From Ascaris suum (taxonomy: Eukaryota; Nematoda; Chromadorea; Rhabditida; Ascarididae), in contig CM024168.1 in the NCBI GenBank assembly GCA_013433145.1, positions 16,810,868 to 16,874,867 of the forward strand: a DNA stretch of 64,000 bases, given 5' to 3'. The position numbers and the translations under genes were made by a program. A model generated the notes under the pieces. The model saw nothing but the letters and a program-made list of their open reading frames with translations. It was not told the origin of the DNA and made no database searches. Below, piece after piece: positions 52,401 to 64,000 of this stretch. Positions within the stretch are counted from its first letter, which is position 1, and the number at the start of each line of letters is the position of its first letter.

Positions 52401-52978
52401 TCACGGTAAATTCAACTCAGCGTCGAACGTGTAGCCCATTTTATCGGAAGTGATACTTCGTAGAAGCTCTGCAAACATTGTTTCCTCTTCGAATTCAGTA
52501 ATTCCGTCCTTCTTATCGGTCAGCTGGAATGGTGCAACTCTTCGATAGGATTCTGATTCCTACGGTAATATGGTGGAAGCGTATTGCTGCTGATATTATA
52601 TCTGTTTGCAGATGATAAACATTAAAGATATATTTCGTTATTATTATGTATTTTTGCAATTCCTTTGTTGAAAGTTTATGGTGAATGTGCTGATATCGTA
52701 GTGCACATTTTGCGCCATGCTATGCAGTAACATAATTTCCGATCGCAGACATAGTAATCGCCGGACAAAACAGTAATTTAGTAGCTGATCTAATAATTTA
52801 TTGCTTGTTGAATTCTTGTCTAATCAATCGCCAACCAATCAGATCAAATGGTCTCGAGGCAAAGCGGGGGCTTATGAATAAAGTTTTACGGTATACTACT
52901 GTACTGTGTTTTATTTTGCCTTCGTCAATTGGCCTCAAAAACCAGTTCCTCGTCGTACACAGGTACTAGTGATTTCGA
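52401..52978 (-). CDS. 3' end of an unrecognised gene
   Basis: The terminal exon 52559-52401 (acceptor accgtag, phase 0) encodes 52 residues of clearly protein-like sequence (ESESYRRVAPFQLTDKKDG, FEEETMFAELLRSITSDKMG, YTFDAELNLP) and ends TGA at 52403-52401. A 36-bp exon at 52978-52943 (SKSLVPVYDEEL, acceptor cgtag, donor gttttt) joins it in phase 0 and is plausible. Earlier exons are not found; they may lie beyond 53 kb, possibly including the coding-like blocks at 59.5-60.0 kb on the same strand. An acidic/helical C-terminus is all that can be said. Confidence 0.5.
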
Positions 52979-55370
<2,392 letters not shown>

Positions 55371-56858
55371 ATGAAACTACTTTTTTCTATTGTATTCGTT
55401 ATGAATTTACAATATGCAATAATGGAATATTATTGTGGTCCAAAGGGCAATATATTTGTGCAAATGCTTTCGAAATGGTTCACAAATCTTTGCCAACAAG
55501 ATGAAAGTAATTTTTTAATGTTATAACTTGAATATCTTGATAAAATTTTCCGGAAGTATTACTGAATCTTTCATACCTATGTATAGGTAACCAATTTCTG
55601 TTCATAAACATTTTTTTAAATTAACTTATAACCGTTTACAGTTTTGAAATTTGCTTCAAAATATTTAAAAAATCTACTATACGCAATCATTTCGGAGTAA
55701 ACTAAATTTGCAGTAAAGGAGGCCGACCTATCGTCTGCGTTTCTAAGTCGTCAACAAACAATTTGAGAACGTGTCAAATTTCAAATCAAAGCAACTATAA
55801 TCTCTTTTCTTTATAACGGAAATCGTAACAATCTGTAAATCCTTTTAAGGTTGTAAAGGGGATAGTTAAAATCTACAAATTAATGAGATGAATATTTAGT
55901 AAACAAATGCTGCTATTATCATGATGTTTGTTATGATAATTGTGCCGTAACTCAACAAGCGTGTGATGCATATTTCTGCGATTGCCTTCAACGGATAACA
56001 CCATCAAGCTTCTTTTGCCGGTTGGTCCACTTTTATAACTTCATAACTTCTTCTCCAAATATCATTGTAACGAGATTTTAAAGATTACATGCCGCTGAAA
56101 TATACATAGATCAAGGATGCAATGGGCAATAGGAATGGAACTTTTCGTCGACAAACTCCTCTCCTAGTGTCTTTCTACCTGAGCGTTCTCTTTTATTGCT
56201 AAATCAATCAAACTGATAAACTTATGATAGACTTTTCTATGAAGTCATAAAACGGAAAAAAAAAACGAGTTTTTTTTTTCAAAAATAACTTGAGCAATGC
56301 TTTATGCTTTCTTTGTACAATTTTTAGCAAATATTTTCGCATCTTACAAATCTTTTTGTGTTTATTAATTACACTCTTCATAATCGAAATTTTCACAAAA
56401 ATCTCATTGTACCATCGATGTCGATGCTTTCGAGTAATCTTAAAATACCGTTCAATAATCGGCTAAATTTTCTCTTATTAAACAACGAAGTAAATATGCT
56501 ATTTAGAAGTAATTATATTAAACTATGCAAAAAAAAAATAATAATATTAGATAATGTTAAGCTATATAGAAGATATTTTAAAGAAAATATAAAACGAATA
56601 AAATTGCGTAAATTGTTGAAAAATATATAAAATATTTTTTAATATAAACGTTGCAAATTGAATGAGAATTTCAATAGAATTGCTAAACGTATGTATTTTT
56701 GCAGAAATATTGTACAAGCTGGGCATTGTAATTTTGCACAATTCTTCGGCTCACCATATAAATGCCCTAGTTATATGGGTCGACCACAAACCGATTTCCT
56801 GCCTTATGCACCATACCGTGACCACTCCATTCGGCCAAATATTAAACCAAGATCATGA
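55371..56858 (+). CDS. Secreted phospholipase A2-like protein
   Basis: Three exons, 55371-55506, 55900-56020 and 56705-56858, join in phase (1 then 2) to give 136 residues. Residues 1-16 (MKLLFSIVFVMNLQYA) are a signal peptide. Exon 2 carries the sPLA2 active-site helix as KCCYYHDVCYDNC (His53, Asp54) and the second helix as CDAYFCDC (Asp68), the expected catalytic His/Asp and supporting Asp. The calcium loop, usually YGCYCGxGG, is reduced to YYCGPKG at residues 20-26, so metal binding may differ. Exon 3 (NIVQAGHCNFAQFFGSPYKC...) ends in a basic, Pro/Tyr-rich tail. Family enzymes hydrolyse the sn-2 ester of phospholipids outside the cell; activity here is inferred, not shown. The phase match at both introns and the cysteine pattern make the model strong. 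The exon 2 donor (CG|gttggt) is the weakest site. Confidence 0.8.
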
Positions 56859-59039
56859 ACGGAAATGAATTTCTTACATGGATTGGTAACTTTGTTCAGC
56901 GAACGAATTATTTGATCAAATCTATCACGTTCTGAAGATTCTACGATAAACGCTTGATTGTTAAGAAACTATTATTTCAAATATTACCCATCTTGATGGG
57001 TAATACATGGAATCTTGCCTTCTTTACAGGTGTTAGCATCTCTCACATTATTTCGAAAGCTTTATTCAGTTGAAAGATTGAAATTTAGCAGCGACAGAGC
57101 TACTTGCCACAAGTCATTATGTAGTAGGTGATCGGCCAACTTTACCTATGATTTCATTTATTGGCTGATTTGCATATTTCGGTATTATGCAGTCATTCGA
57201 TTGCATACTGGTCAGTTAGGATTTCGTTGTTGAAAACTTGCAACTGCAAGTCTAGCTATCTTGCTTTTTAAACGTTGTGGTAATATAATGTTCTAAAATG
57301 CTTTAAAATAAGTGAAAATTTATTGCACTATGAAATTAAATGAAATTCATTTGTTTCGTATAATTTTTGTGAGCTTTTATTCACAAAATGTGATGCACAA
57401 TGTGTTGCAATGTTTGTTCAATACATAGAAGTAAAATTTTCCAATTGTTAAAGAATAGCACCATATACGCTGATGATAAAAGACCTCCATGCTCACTATT
57501 GTATAGATGAGGCCTTTCATAAATGAGAGTATGGCAGTGCTCAAAATGGGGGATCCTTTTTATCTCACAAGAAAATAGTTGGTGCTGAATAGAACTGCTC
57601 AGACGTAAAGTCTAGCATTCTGAAGAGGAGTTTACTTGAGCCGAAGCATGTCAATTTTAGTTCTACAAGGTTCATTGAACCATCAGGAAGTCATTTTATG
57701 ATGCCAACATAGACCACTTGTTAAGGTGGTTCACTTGTTCAACTGTTCACCTGAATAAAAACTGAGAAACAGGTATCGATATTCGAATCGTTACGCTATT
57801 TACTACCGCACACAGTCGGATGTACAATCTTCTGGCTCTTGCATTGAACATATGCGAATTAACACATCCAACCAGCATTGTTTGTAATATAGCTAGCCGC
57901 ATTATATCGAAACAATATGCTCAGTGATATGTCATGTGATCAACGAACGATAAGCGAAGCTAAAATCAGTTATACTCGCGGGATGGAATTCGAAAAGAAA
58001 ACTTTAACTGTCCCAAAGATGGATTTGCCTAAGTAACAAATAAGTGCTCAAATATGGATTTTGAGCGATCGAAGTAGTAAATTACATAGTAACAACGTGC
58101 TAAAGTTTGATAGAAAATGTTTTCCATAGCTATGCGAAGAGGATAGTAGCGCTACGATGCGGCAATTCTATCACATTTAAGTGGACTGACGTCGCAGCGT
58201 CAATTTTATTGGTTTCTATTTCGAGCATTTTTTAATGCGAATAATAATAACTTTTAATTACTGCATATTTCCTTTGCTTAAAATTAGGAGCGATTCGTTT
58301 ATAACGTCACCTTTAATGGCATATTCTCGCCTCACTAATAAAGGGGATTCATGTTATACGCACCTCGAATATTTAACGTCAGGTAACAGTCAAATATTTT
58401 ATATTGTATGCGAAATGAAGGCCAAATATATTACCCATGATAAGAATTTTTTCTCCAATATATCGCTTTTTTTTTACTTTATAACAGTTTCTTTGGCCGT
58501 TGAACCGTTCTTTCTGTTGAATGGAATCCGTGCACGATATAGATGTTTCACATTGAAGCAGATCGAACTGTACGATTTGATTTACTATTGTTCTGCAAAA
58601 TTAATATAACATCACATAATATCACCGAGTAGAGAAACACCATTTGGATATCTCTTCAGGTCTGCTATCTTGTTTCTTGAGGTTAATCAAAAGTCAAGGT
58701 AGTGAGATTGAGAAGGTATTGTCAACTAAAGCTTCTTTATATGACTGATTTAGCCGTTGTTGTTCTTCCTTATTACTCACTAATTTCATTCATTCCTCTA
58801 TTTTTAGCACTTTCGGCGAATAAATAAGGATTTGTTTATGCAATTAATCTGGTAACTCTCAATCAAAATCCAAGCAATAAACAAATATCAAATGATCTCC
58901 TCATGCTCATTATCAAAGTTACACTCTAAAATTATTGGACAGTTTTAGAAAGCAGTAATTTTCAGTTAATTACCATTTGTCAAATTTTTTTTCTCAATAA
59001 TCTTCTTTTTTACTTTTTTCAGGTAATTGGACGATATAC
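56859..59039. other. Gene-poor stretch
   Basis: The longest frame (58235-58609, 124 residues, plus) has no splice context and a Leu/Ile/Phe/Tyr bias typical of chance frames in AT-rich DNA. I see no other gene. Confidence 0.4.
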
Positions 59040-59450
59040 ATAATATTTATATATTTATATGCTTATATATTTATATATTTATATATTTATATATTTATAT
59101 ATTATATATTTATATATATTTATTTATATTTATATTTATATTTATATTTATATTTATATTTATATTTATATTTATATTTATATTTATATTTATATTTATA
59201 TTTATTTATTTATATTTATATTTATATTTATATTTATATTTATATTTATATTTATATATTTATATTTATATTTATATTTTATTTATATTTATATTTATAT
59301 TTATATTTATATTTATATTTATTTATATTATATTTATATTTATATTTATATTTATATTTATATTTATATTTATATTTATTTATATTTATATTTATATTTA
59401 TATATTTATATTTATATTTATATTTATATTTATATTTATATTTATATTTG
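59040..59450. repeat. Hexamer satellite-like array (TTTATA)n
   Basis: About 410 bp of TTTATA repeats with occasional TATA or TTTA phase slips. This differs from the pure (TA)n tracts elsewhere. It ends sharply at 'gggagagagggggagaag'. The long Ile/Tyr/Leu/Phe frames across it are artefacts. Confidence 0.97.
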
Positions 59451-59504
59451 GGAGAGAGGGGGAGAAGATTAGTAGAGTAGCATGTGTGCCTTGGTCTTGT
59501 TACT

Positions 59505-60039
59505 CGCGCTCCTCAGAACACATTCACCGTGCCAATAATACAAGGTTGATTTCTTTGTTGAAGAATTGCCATCACTTGTTTGTGCATCTCGTTGAATACT
59601 TTCGTCGGCGCTCATCGGCAATTTATACGATTCTTGTGTTGCATGCATTATTAAGTGTTCAACGAGGGTGGTCACTATGTGGACAAATGACAATTGCGTG
59701 TCTATTGTTGGCCGTATCGCTTAATGGTTGTCTCTTTATGCTAACCACAAATCTGCGACCACATCATTCCATTTCCATTGGTTCCGTGTTATCATATCTT
59801 TCGCCGACCACTGCATCTTTGATCCTTCACTGGCACTATTTATTTCTTCGTTTGAGGAACCTGGAAAACCCATCTATTACATAGTGGCGCAACATTCTAT
59901 GCCCAATTTGTGCAGGAGAGAATTTGTGCAATCATTTTAAAGCTTTAAAATCTGTTATAGCGCCCCGCACCACTTGAAGAGCACATTTTGGCCGAATGAT
60001 CGCATCTCTTTCAAATTCTCGCAGACATTGGTAAAATTG
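59505..60039 (-). other. Coding-like block on the minus strand, gene not resolved
   Basis: Three successive minus-strand frames read like protein. 60039-59932, after a CAG acceptor: QFYQCLREFERDAIIRPKCA, then LQVVRGAITDFKALK and a stop. About 59866-59740, after a TTTCCAG acceptor: SSNEEINSASEGSKMQWSAK, then DMITRNQWKWNDV. About 59690-59505: ATQESYKLPMSADESIQRD, then TSDGNSSTKKSTLYYWHGEC, with a donor GCGA|gtaaca. GC content is higher than the surroundings. I could not chain them in phase, so this may be a real gene with sites I misplaced or a decayed one. The long hydrophobic plus-strand frame over the same DNA is probably its shadow. Confidence 0.35.
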
Positions 60040-60178
60040 CTGATGTTCTTGCATTATACACCCTTCGATGTACATTATGAAACATTTCTCTCCCTTATTC
60101 TACCATCTCAAATTAATTAATCCTCTTGATAGTTTTCATTCATTATACACGATTCATGTCTTGTATTTTATTGTACAG

Positions 60179-60217
60179 CGCTGCATAGGTAAATTGAAAA
60201 GTGGGAATGTGCGCCAG
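60179..60217 (+). CDS. Candidate 39-bp micro-exon
   Basis: An excellent acceptor (ttttattgtacag) and an excellent donor (CAG|gtaagt) enclose exactly 39 bp, phase 0 on both sides (RCIGKLKSGNVRQ). The paired signals are hard to get by chance, but no partner exon on the plus strand joins cleanly; the next acceptor (ctgacag at about 60310) gives an immediate stop in phase 0. Confidence 0.3.
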
Positions 60218-61315
60218 GTAAGTTGGTGAGCTATGCGCTTTTTATATCCGCTAGAAAAAAAATCGGTGACCACAACTTTGATCAAAACAATTCATATAAT
60301 ATCTCTGACAGGACTAAACAACTACGCGAATCGTCGATTAAAAGTACATTTCACTCAACACCTGAGGACGTATAGAGAGAAAAGGAAGCAAACCTTGCAA
60401 AAAACTCGATTAAAAAAATCACGTTCAATAAACCTCTAAATATTGTTGCAAGTATTCGATTAATGATGAAATATGTAGAGATCAAGTGGCTGAGAACTGA
60501 ATTCTCAGGCATCTGAAGTTACTTCCATGGTTTTACTTAGAAACTAGAGTGCCAATTGTGCCATTCATTGAAGCGTTACTTCCAAATCATCATAGTGAGA
60601 GACGAAATACAAACGATCCTATTACGCGGAGGTGAAGCAATGTTTGATTATTTAAAGAGCGATTTGCTTGTGGTGGTAAATAAAGAAGTACTTTAAGTAA
60701 TTGAACTTACCCACCAGGGTAAACAAACCTATTACAATCCTCTTTCGAATAAATGAAATTAATTTTTATCACGTCATCTCTAGTTTCATATTTGCGTAAA
60801 TTTGTTAAACAATTTTTGTGGGGAATTCACCTGATGGGACTTATTGGAAATTAAATTTCTTATAAAATTTGTTCAATAAAAATATTTACGCATATATGTG
60901 GTGAGTGAAGGTTTGAAAAAAAAAAAAAATTCCGATCATCTTCGATTACCGTTAAGATTTGCCATTAAAACATAATTGTATTGTTGTTATATGCATGAAA
61001 TTGCTATACATTCGAATTGAAGCTCATTGTGTTCATTGTTCTTTCAAATATTGTTGTTTAAAATTTCCATTTGTTTTTGCATTTTTCCAAATTCTTTGGC
61101 ACTTTGCCATCTTCATTGAACATTTTTTTTTAAAGCATTGTAAAAAAATTTCTCTACGATTTGATTTACCGTTATAAAAAAAATAGCACATCGTAAAAAT
61201 TATCTCTTTTTTTAAATTTTTGACAGCTTTCATATCGGATAAGTTGTTTCGATTTTACTTTAGTTGTTAACTGTGCTGTTTACAAATGTATGCATTCGTG
61301 GAAATCAAACCCAGT
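60218..61315. other. Gene-poor stretch before the tRNA gene
   Basis: A basic plus-strand frame at about 60310-60439 (TQHLRTYREKRKQTLQK...) has no in-phase partner. I see nothing else. Confidence 0.4.
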
Positions 61316-61387
61316 GGGGATATAGCTCAGGGGTAGAGCGCTCCCTTAGCATGGGAGAGGGCTGGGGTTCAATTCCCCATATCTCCA
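61316..61387 (+). tRNA. tRNA-Ala (anticodon AGC)
   Basis: A complete cloverleaf is present. Acceptor stem GGGGATA/TATCTCC, with the G3:U70 wobble pair that is the main identity element of alanine tRNAs; discriminator A (61387). D arm GCTC...GAGC. Anticodon stem CTCCC/GGGAG with loop TTAGCAT (anticodon AGC). Five-nucleotide variable loop. T arm TGGGG-TTCAATT-CCCCA. Both internal promoter boxes are intact: A box TAGCTCAGGGGTAGAGC and B box GGTTCAATTCC. There is no intron and CCA is not encoded. A T4 tract at about 61420 may end pol III transcription. Confidence 0.98.
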
Positions 61388-64000
61388 ACACTAAACTTTG
61401 CATTCGCAAAATACCATTTTCCGTCGCCGACTGCGAAAGAGTAGAACTAGTTGGGCTGTCTCAGGCATTTCGTCGCCGTTTCGCCGATATCGTTTTTTTC
61501 AGTTTTCTGCAGCGAAAAATAAAACTGCTCTACCATTGATAGTGCATGCTAAGTTATACACCAAAGTGCGTGATTTCTTAATAATAAAAGGTGTAGAGGG
61601 GAAATTAATTCAGCCGATAACGTAATGTTTAGAAAAAAAAAGAATGCAGTATGGATTACGAACGTTGAGGGAATACATCCACAATCTGATTCCACTGATT
61701 TCGGCGATCCTAAAAATTATCTGCCACATAGGCAACGGCATCGATGACATTTGTAATAGTCAGCTGCTAATGAGCGGATGCAACTCTGCATTTCCAGTGC
61801 ATGCTATCACCACGTTGCAATTATATATGCACATATATTTGTTGTGTTTGTCTAGCCGATAGTCTCATCACACCATTGAGGCCACAGTTATAAGAGAGTT
61901 GCCGGGTATAATCTATACCAGAAATGCCTTCCCATATGAATTTTCAACTTAACTCATCATCCTCGAAAGAAATTACATATATTTAAATGTAATAAAAATT
62001 GACAAAAATTTTACCACCAGTTAGAGACTACAATTTGCACTATCACGATCGGAAAATATAGTTGTTTTGCATAAAAATTTCTTCTCATTCGACAATGAAA
62101 GCGAGTTTTGCATTTTTCATGGTTTATTTGCATTTTATGAAGCATGATGATGTGATAAGTGGAATACAAAAAGTGCTGCGCAATGTGCCACTCCCTCGGG
62201 CATGTTTATTCACTTGTTTGCTTAATGCCATATGAAGAGGTGGTATAGATTCGCAGAAAATTGGTTGCAAATAATCTAATTTGACGGTGCGGATGCGTGA
62301 CCAACGTGACACACTCATGATGATTTCATCACGATGCCAACTTTGCAATAATTGCCCCTCTCTGCTTTTATTCTCGAATTATTGCAAGATCGAGTTCAAC
62401 TTTTTTGCAAAATTATATACCTTCTAGTTGGAAAAATCAATTTCTACGGTAGCGATATTTTTGGTAAAATTCGTTAGAAGTTTTGCCGAAAAAAAAAACT
62501 AACTTTATATGCTAATTCCTAAAAAAAAAAGTTAAACTCAATTCATTTTGAATCAATATTCTAAATTATATTTTCATGAAGAATGTTCAATAAGTGGTTT
62601 GCTTCTACTTTAAGAGTAGAGCTTTTCAAGAAATTTTTTAGTCCTTTAATTTAAATTATAATTAATGTTAATGTCTATCAATGGAAAATGAACCTTTGAT
62701 TTCAAAGATTCACTTAACGTGCCATTGATGAGCGTATTGTCCGTTATATTTGTCGAGGTACTTTGGTTAATCCCTATAACAAATACACACACACACACAC
62801 ACAAAGTATCAAGTGCAAGGCTAATGGATCGAATTGCTCAACAAACATTATATATTTTTGTTGTCAAATTTAATAACTCTTTTTACAGCTATTTAATAAA
62901 ATGAAGGGTATATTCTTCATATTTTATGATGTGTGATCTATGAGATGCTTTTTTTGGCAAATTTCTTTAGTCTTATGTCTATTGGGCAATAGATTGCATC
63001 TATAAGGTGTTTGCATTTTGCATTTGCAACATATGCAACATTTTGCATTCATCATGCTAATAAACAATAATTGCAATGATTTAAACTCTACGGAAATTTA
63101 GGTGTATAAAATCGATACATTAGCCCCTCCATCTTCTGAGATTATGAAATAAAGCTACAAAAATGCTCTATTCATATTTATTTCAATGCGTTTACCTCAA
63201 AGAAGTTTTCTACTTCGTGAAAAGAAAAAAAAATTTTTTTTTTGAAAATATGCTCTCAGATATTTGCCATACAATCAAATACCGCACCATTTGTCATATA
63301 ATAATGAAGACTTGAATATTTTATTGCACATTCGTCTTTTTTTTTCGATAATTTCCTCTCACCGTTTCACTTCTATGATAGATGACAACAAAACTTTAGA
63401 GCAATAAAACCTCGTGAATATTAACTTAATGCCAAACAGCTTCATATGAGGGTCACTTTGCGCTCATGCGGTTGGATGACTTTGGATGGTTGGCGATTGG
63501 CTTAATAATCGATCGCAAAAGCACATAATTAGCATGTAATAATGGGTCGTACGGTGTGTCACCGAATATACACCATAAATCGATAGAATTTGAGCTGATG
63601 CTTTAAAATGTTCTCTCCTCTGAAAGCTGAATATCACTTTCATTAGAAAATAACTAAAAACTACCATAGAACATTTCATTAAAATTTTCCCCTCAATGAA
63701 ATTATTTCCTACCTCAAATGGAAAAAAAAAAACGACAATAGAAAAAAAATCCGAATAGAAGAAATGTTTACAATGCTGTAAGAAGCGTTAATACTGTCAC
63801 AAATTTTTTCCGCTCTAACGATAAATTGTAAGGGCGCAATTAACTATTGCGCTTTCTGGAATGAATGAACGATTCCTTTCTCGACTTAAATGACTCATTG
63901 CAACTCAAAATAAGCGTTTGATATTTCGCTGAAATTTAGTGTATAATATTATTGATTCGTTTTCGTGAATTAATAGCGATAAGATTAAAATACACAAATA
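61388..64000. other. Gene-poor stretch to the window end
   Basis: No supported exon. It contains an (AC)n microsatellite (62785-62803) and a cluster of TTTGCAT/TTGCAA motifs near 63012-63050. Short frames at 61644-61862 (plus) and 63679-63464 (minus) lack splice context. Confidence 0.4.
62785..62803. repeat. (AC)n microsatellite
   Basis: Nineteen bases of AC repeat, the only non-AT dinucleotide array in the window. Confidence 0.95.

Noticed and set aside
59027..59884. 285-residue plus-strand frame ending in a hydrophobic, transporter-like segment
   Set aside because: The first half is the hexamer repeat. The hydrophobic half is best explained as the reverse shadow of Ser/Glu/Lys-rich minus-strand coding sequence; no transporter motif could be confirmed.

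Overview
The window is eukaryotic nuclear DNA, AT-rich and intron-rich, and it reads as a parasitic-type nematode. The best clue is a two-exon gene (16371-17752) for an ASABF/ABF-type nematode antimicrobial peptide whose mature part is very close to the ascarid form. Single exons of 40-240 bp with GT/AG introns of roughly 170 bp to 2.3 kb, long (TA)n tracts and decayed non-LTR retrotransposons fit the same picture. Clade III (Spirurina/Ascaridomorpha) is my inference; I cannot name a species. All gene models were joined by hand from splice signals and codon phase, without alignments or transcripts.

Layout. 0.7-2.1 kb: a decayed LINE on the minus strand. 3.6-6.8 kb (+): a secreted Ser/Asn/Pro-rich protein with Cys-containing ends and an apparent one-base frameshift in an A7 run. 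7.9-8.0 kb (-): a terminal exon of an unrecognised gene. 8.9-9.5 kb: weak candidate exons. 12.2-12.6 kb (+): a probable pseudogene. 14.0-15.5 kb (+): two well-spliced exons of an unrecognised gene. 16.4-17.8 kb (+): the ABF gene. 20.9-21.4 kb (+): a decayed reverse transcriptase. 22.4-34.2 kb (-): a gene of at least 14 exons for a coiled-coil protein with a long Ser/Asp-rich tail. 34.9-35.4 kb (-): two orphan coding exons. 35.8-38.1 kb (-): a four-exon, 21-cysteine secreted protein. 38.4 kb: a perfect 34-bp inverted repeat. 41.5-49.8 kb (+): the complete 13-exon gene for mitochondrial ribosomal protein mS39 (PTCD3). 50.5 kb (-): a possible secreted peptide. 52.4-53.0 kb (-): the end of an unrecognised gene. 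55.4-56.9 kb (+): a three-exon secreted phospholipase A2-like gene. 59.0-59.5 kb: a large TTTATA hexamer array, followed by coding-like sequence to 60.2 kb. 61.3 kb (+): tRNA-Ala(AGC).

The recognisable genes do not form one pathway. mS39 is housekeeping (mitochondrial translation). Four others (ABF, the 21-Cys protein, the PLA2-like protein and the 3.6-6.8 kb protein) look secreted, in line with nematode defence or secretory repertoires. Very few of these genes show as long open frames: most exons are under 250 bp and were recovered only by following acceptor-donor pairs in matching phase.
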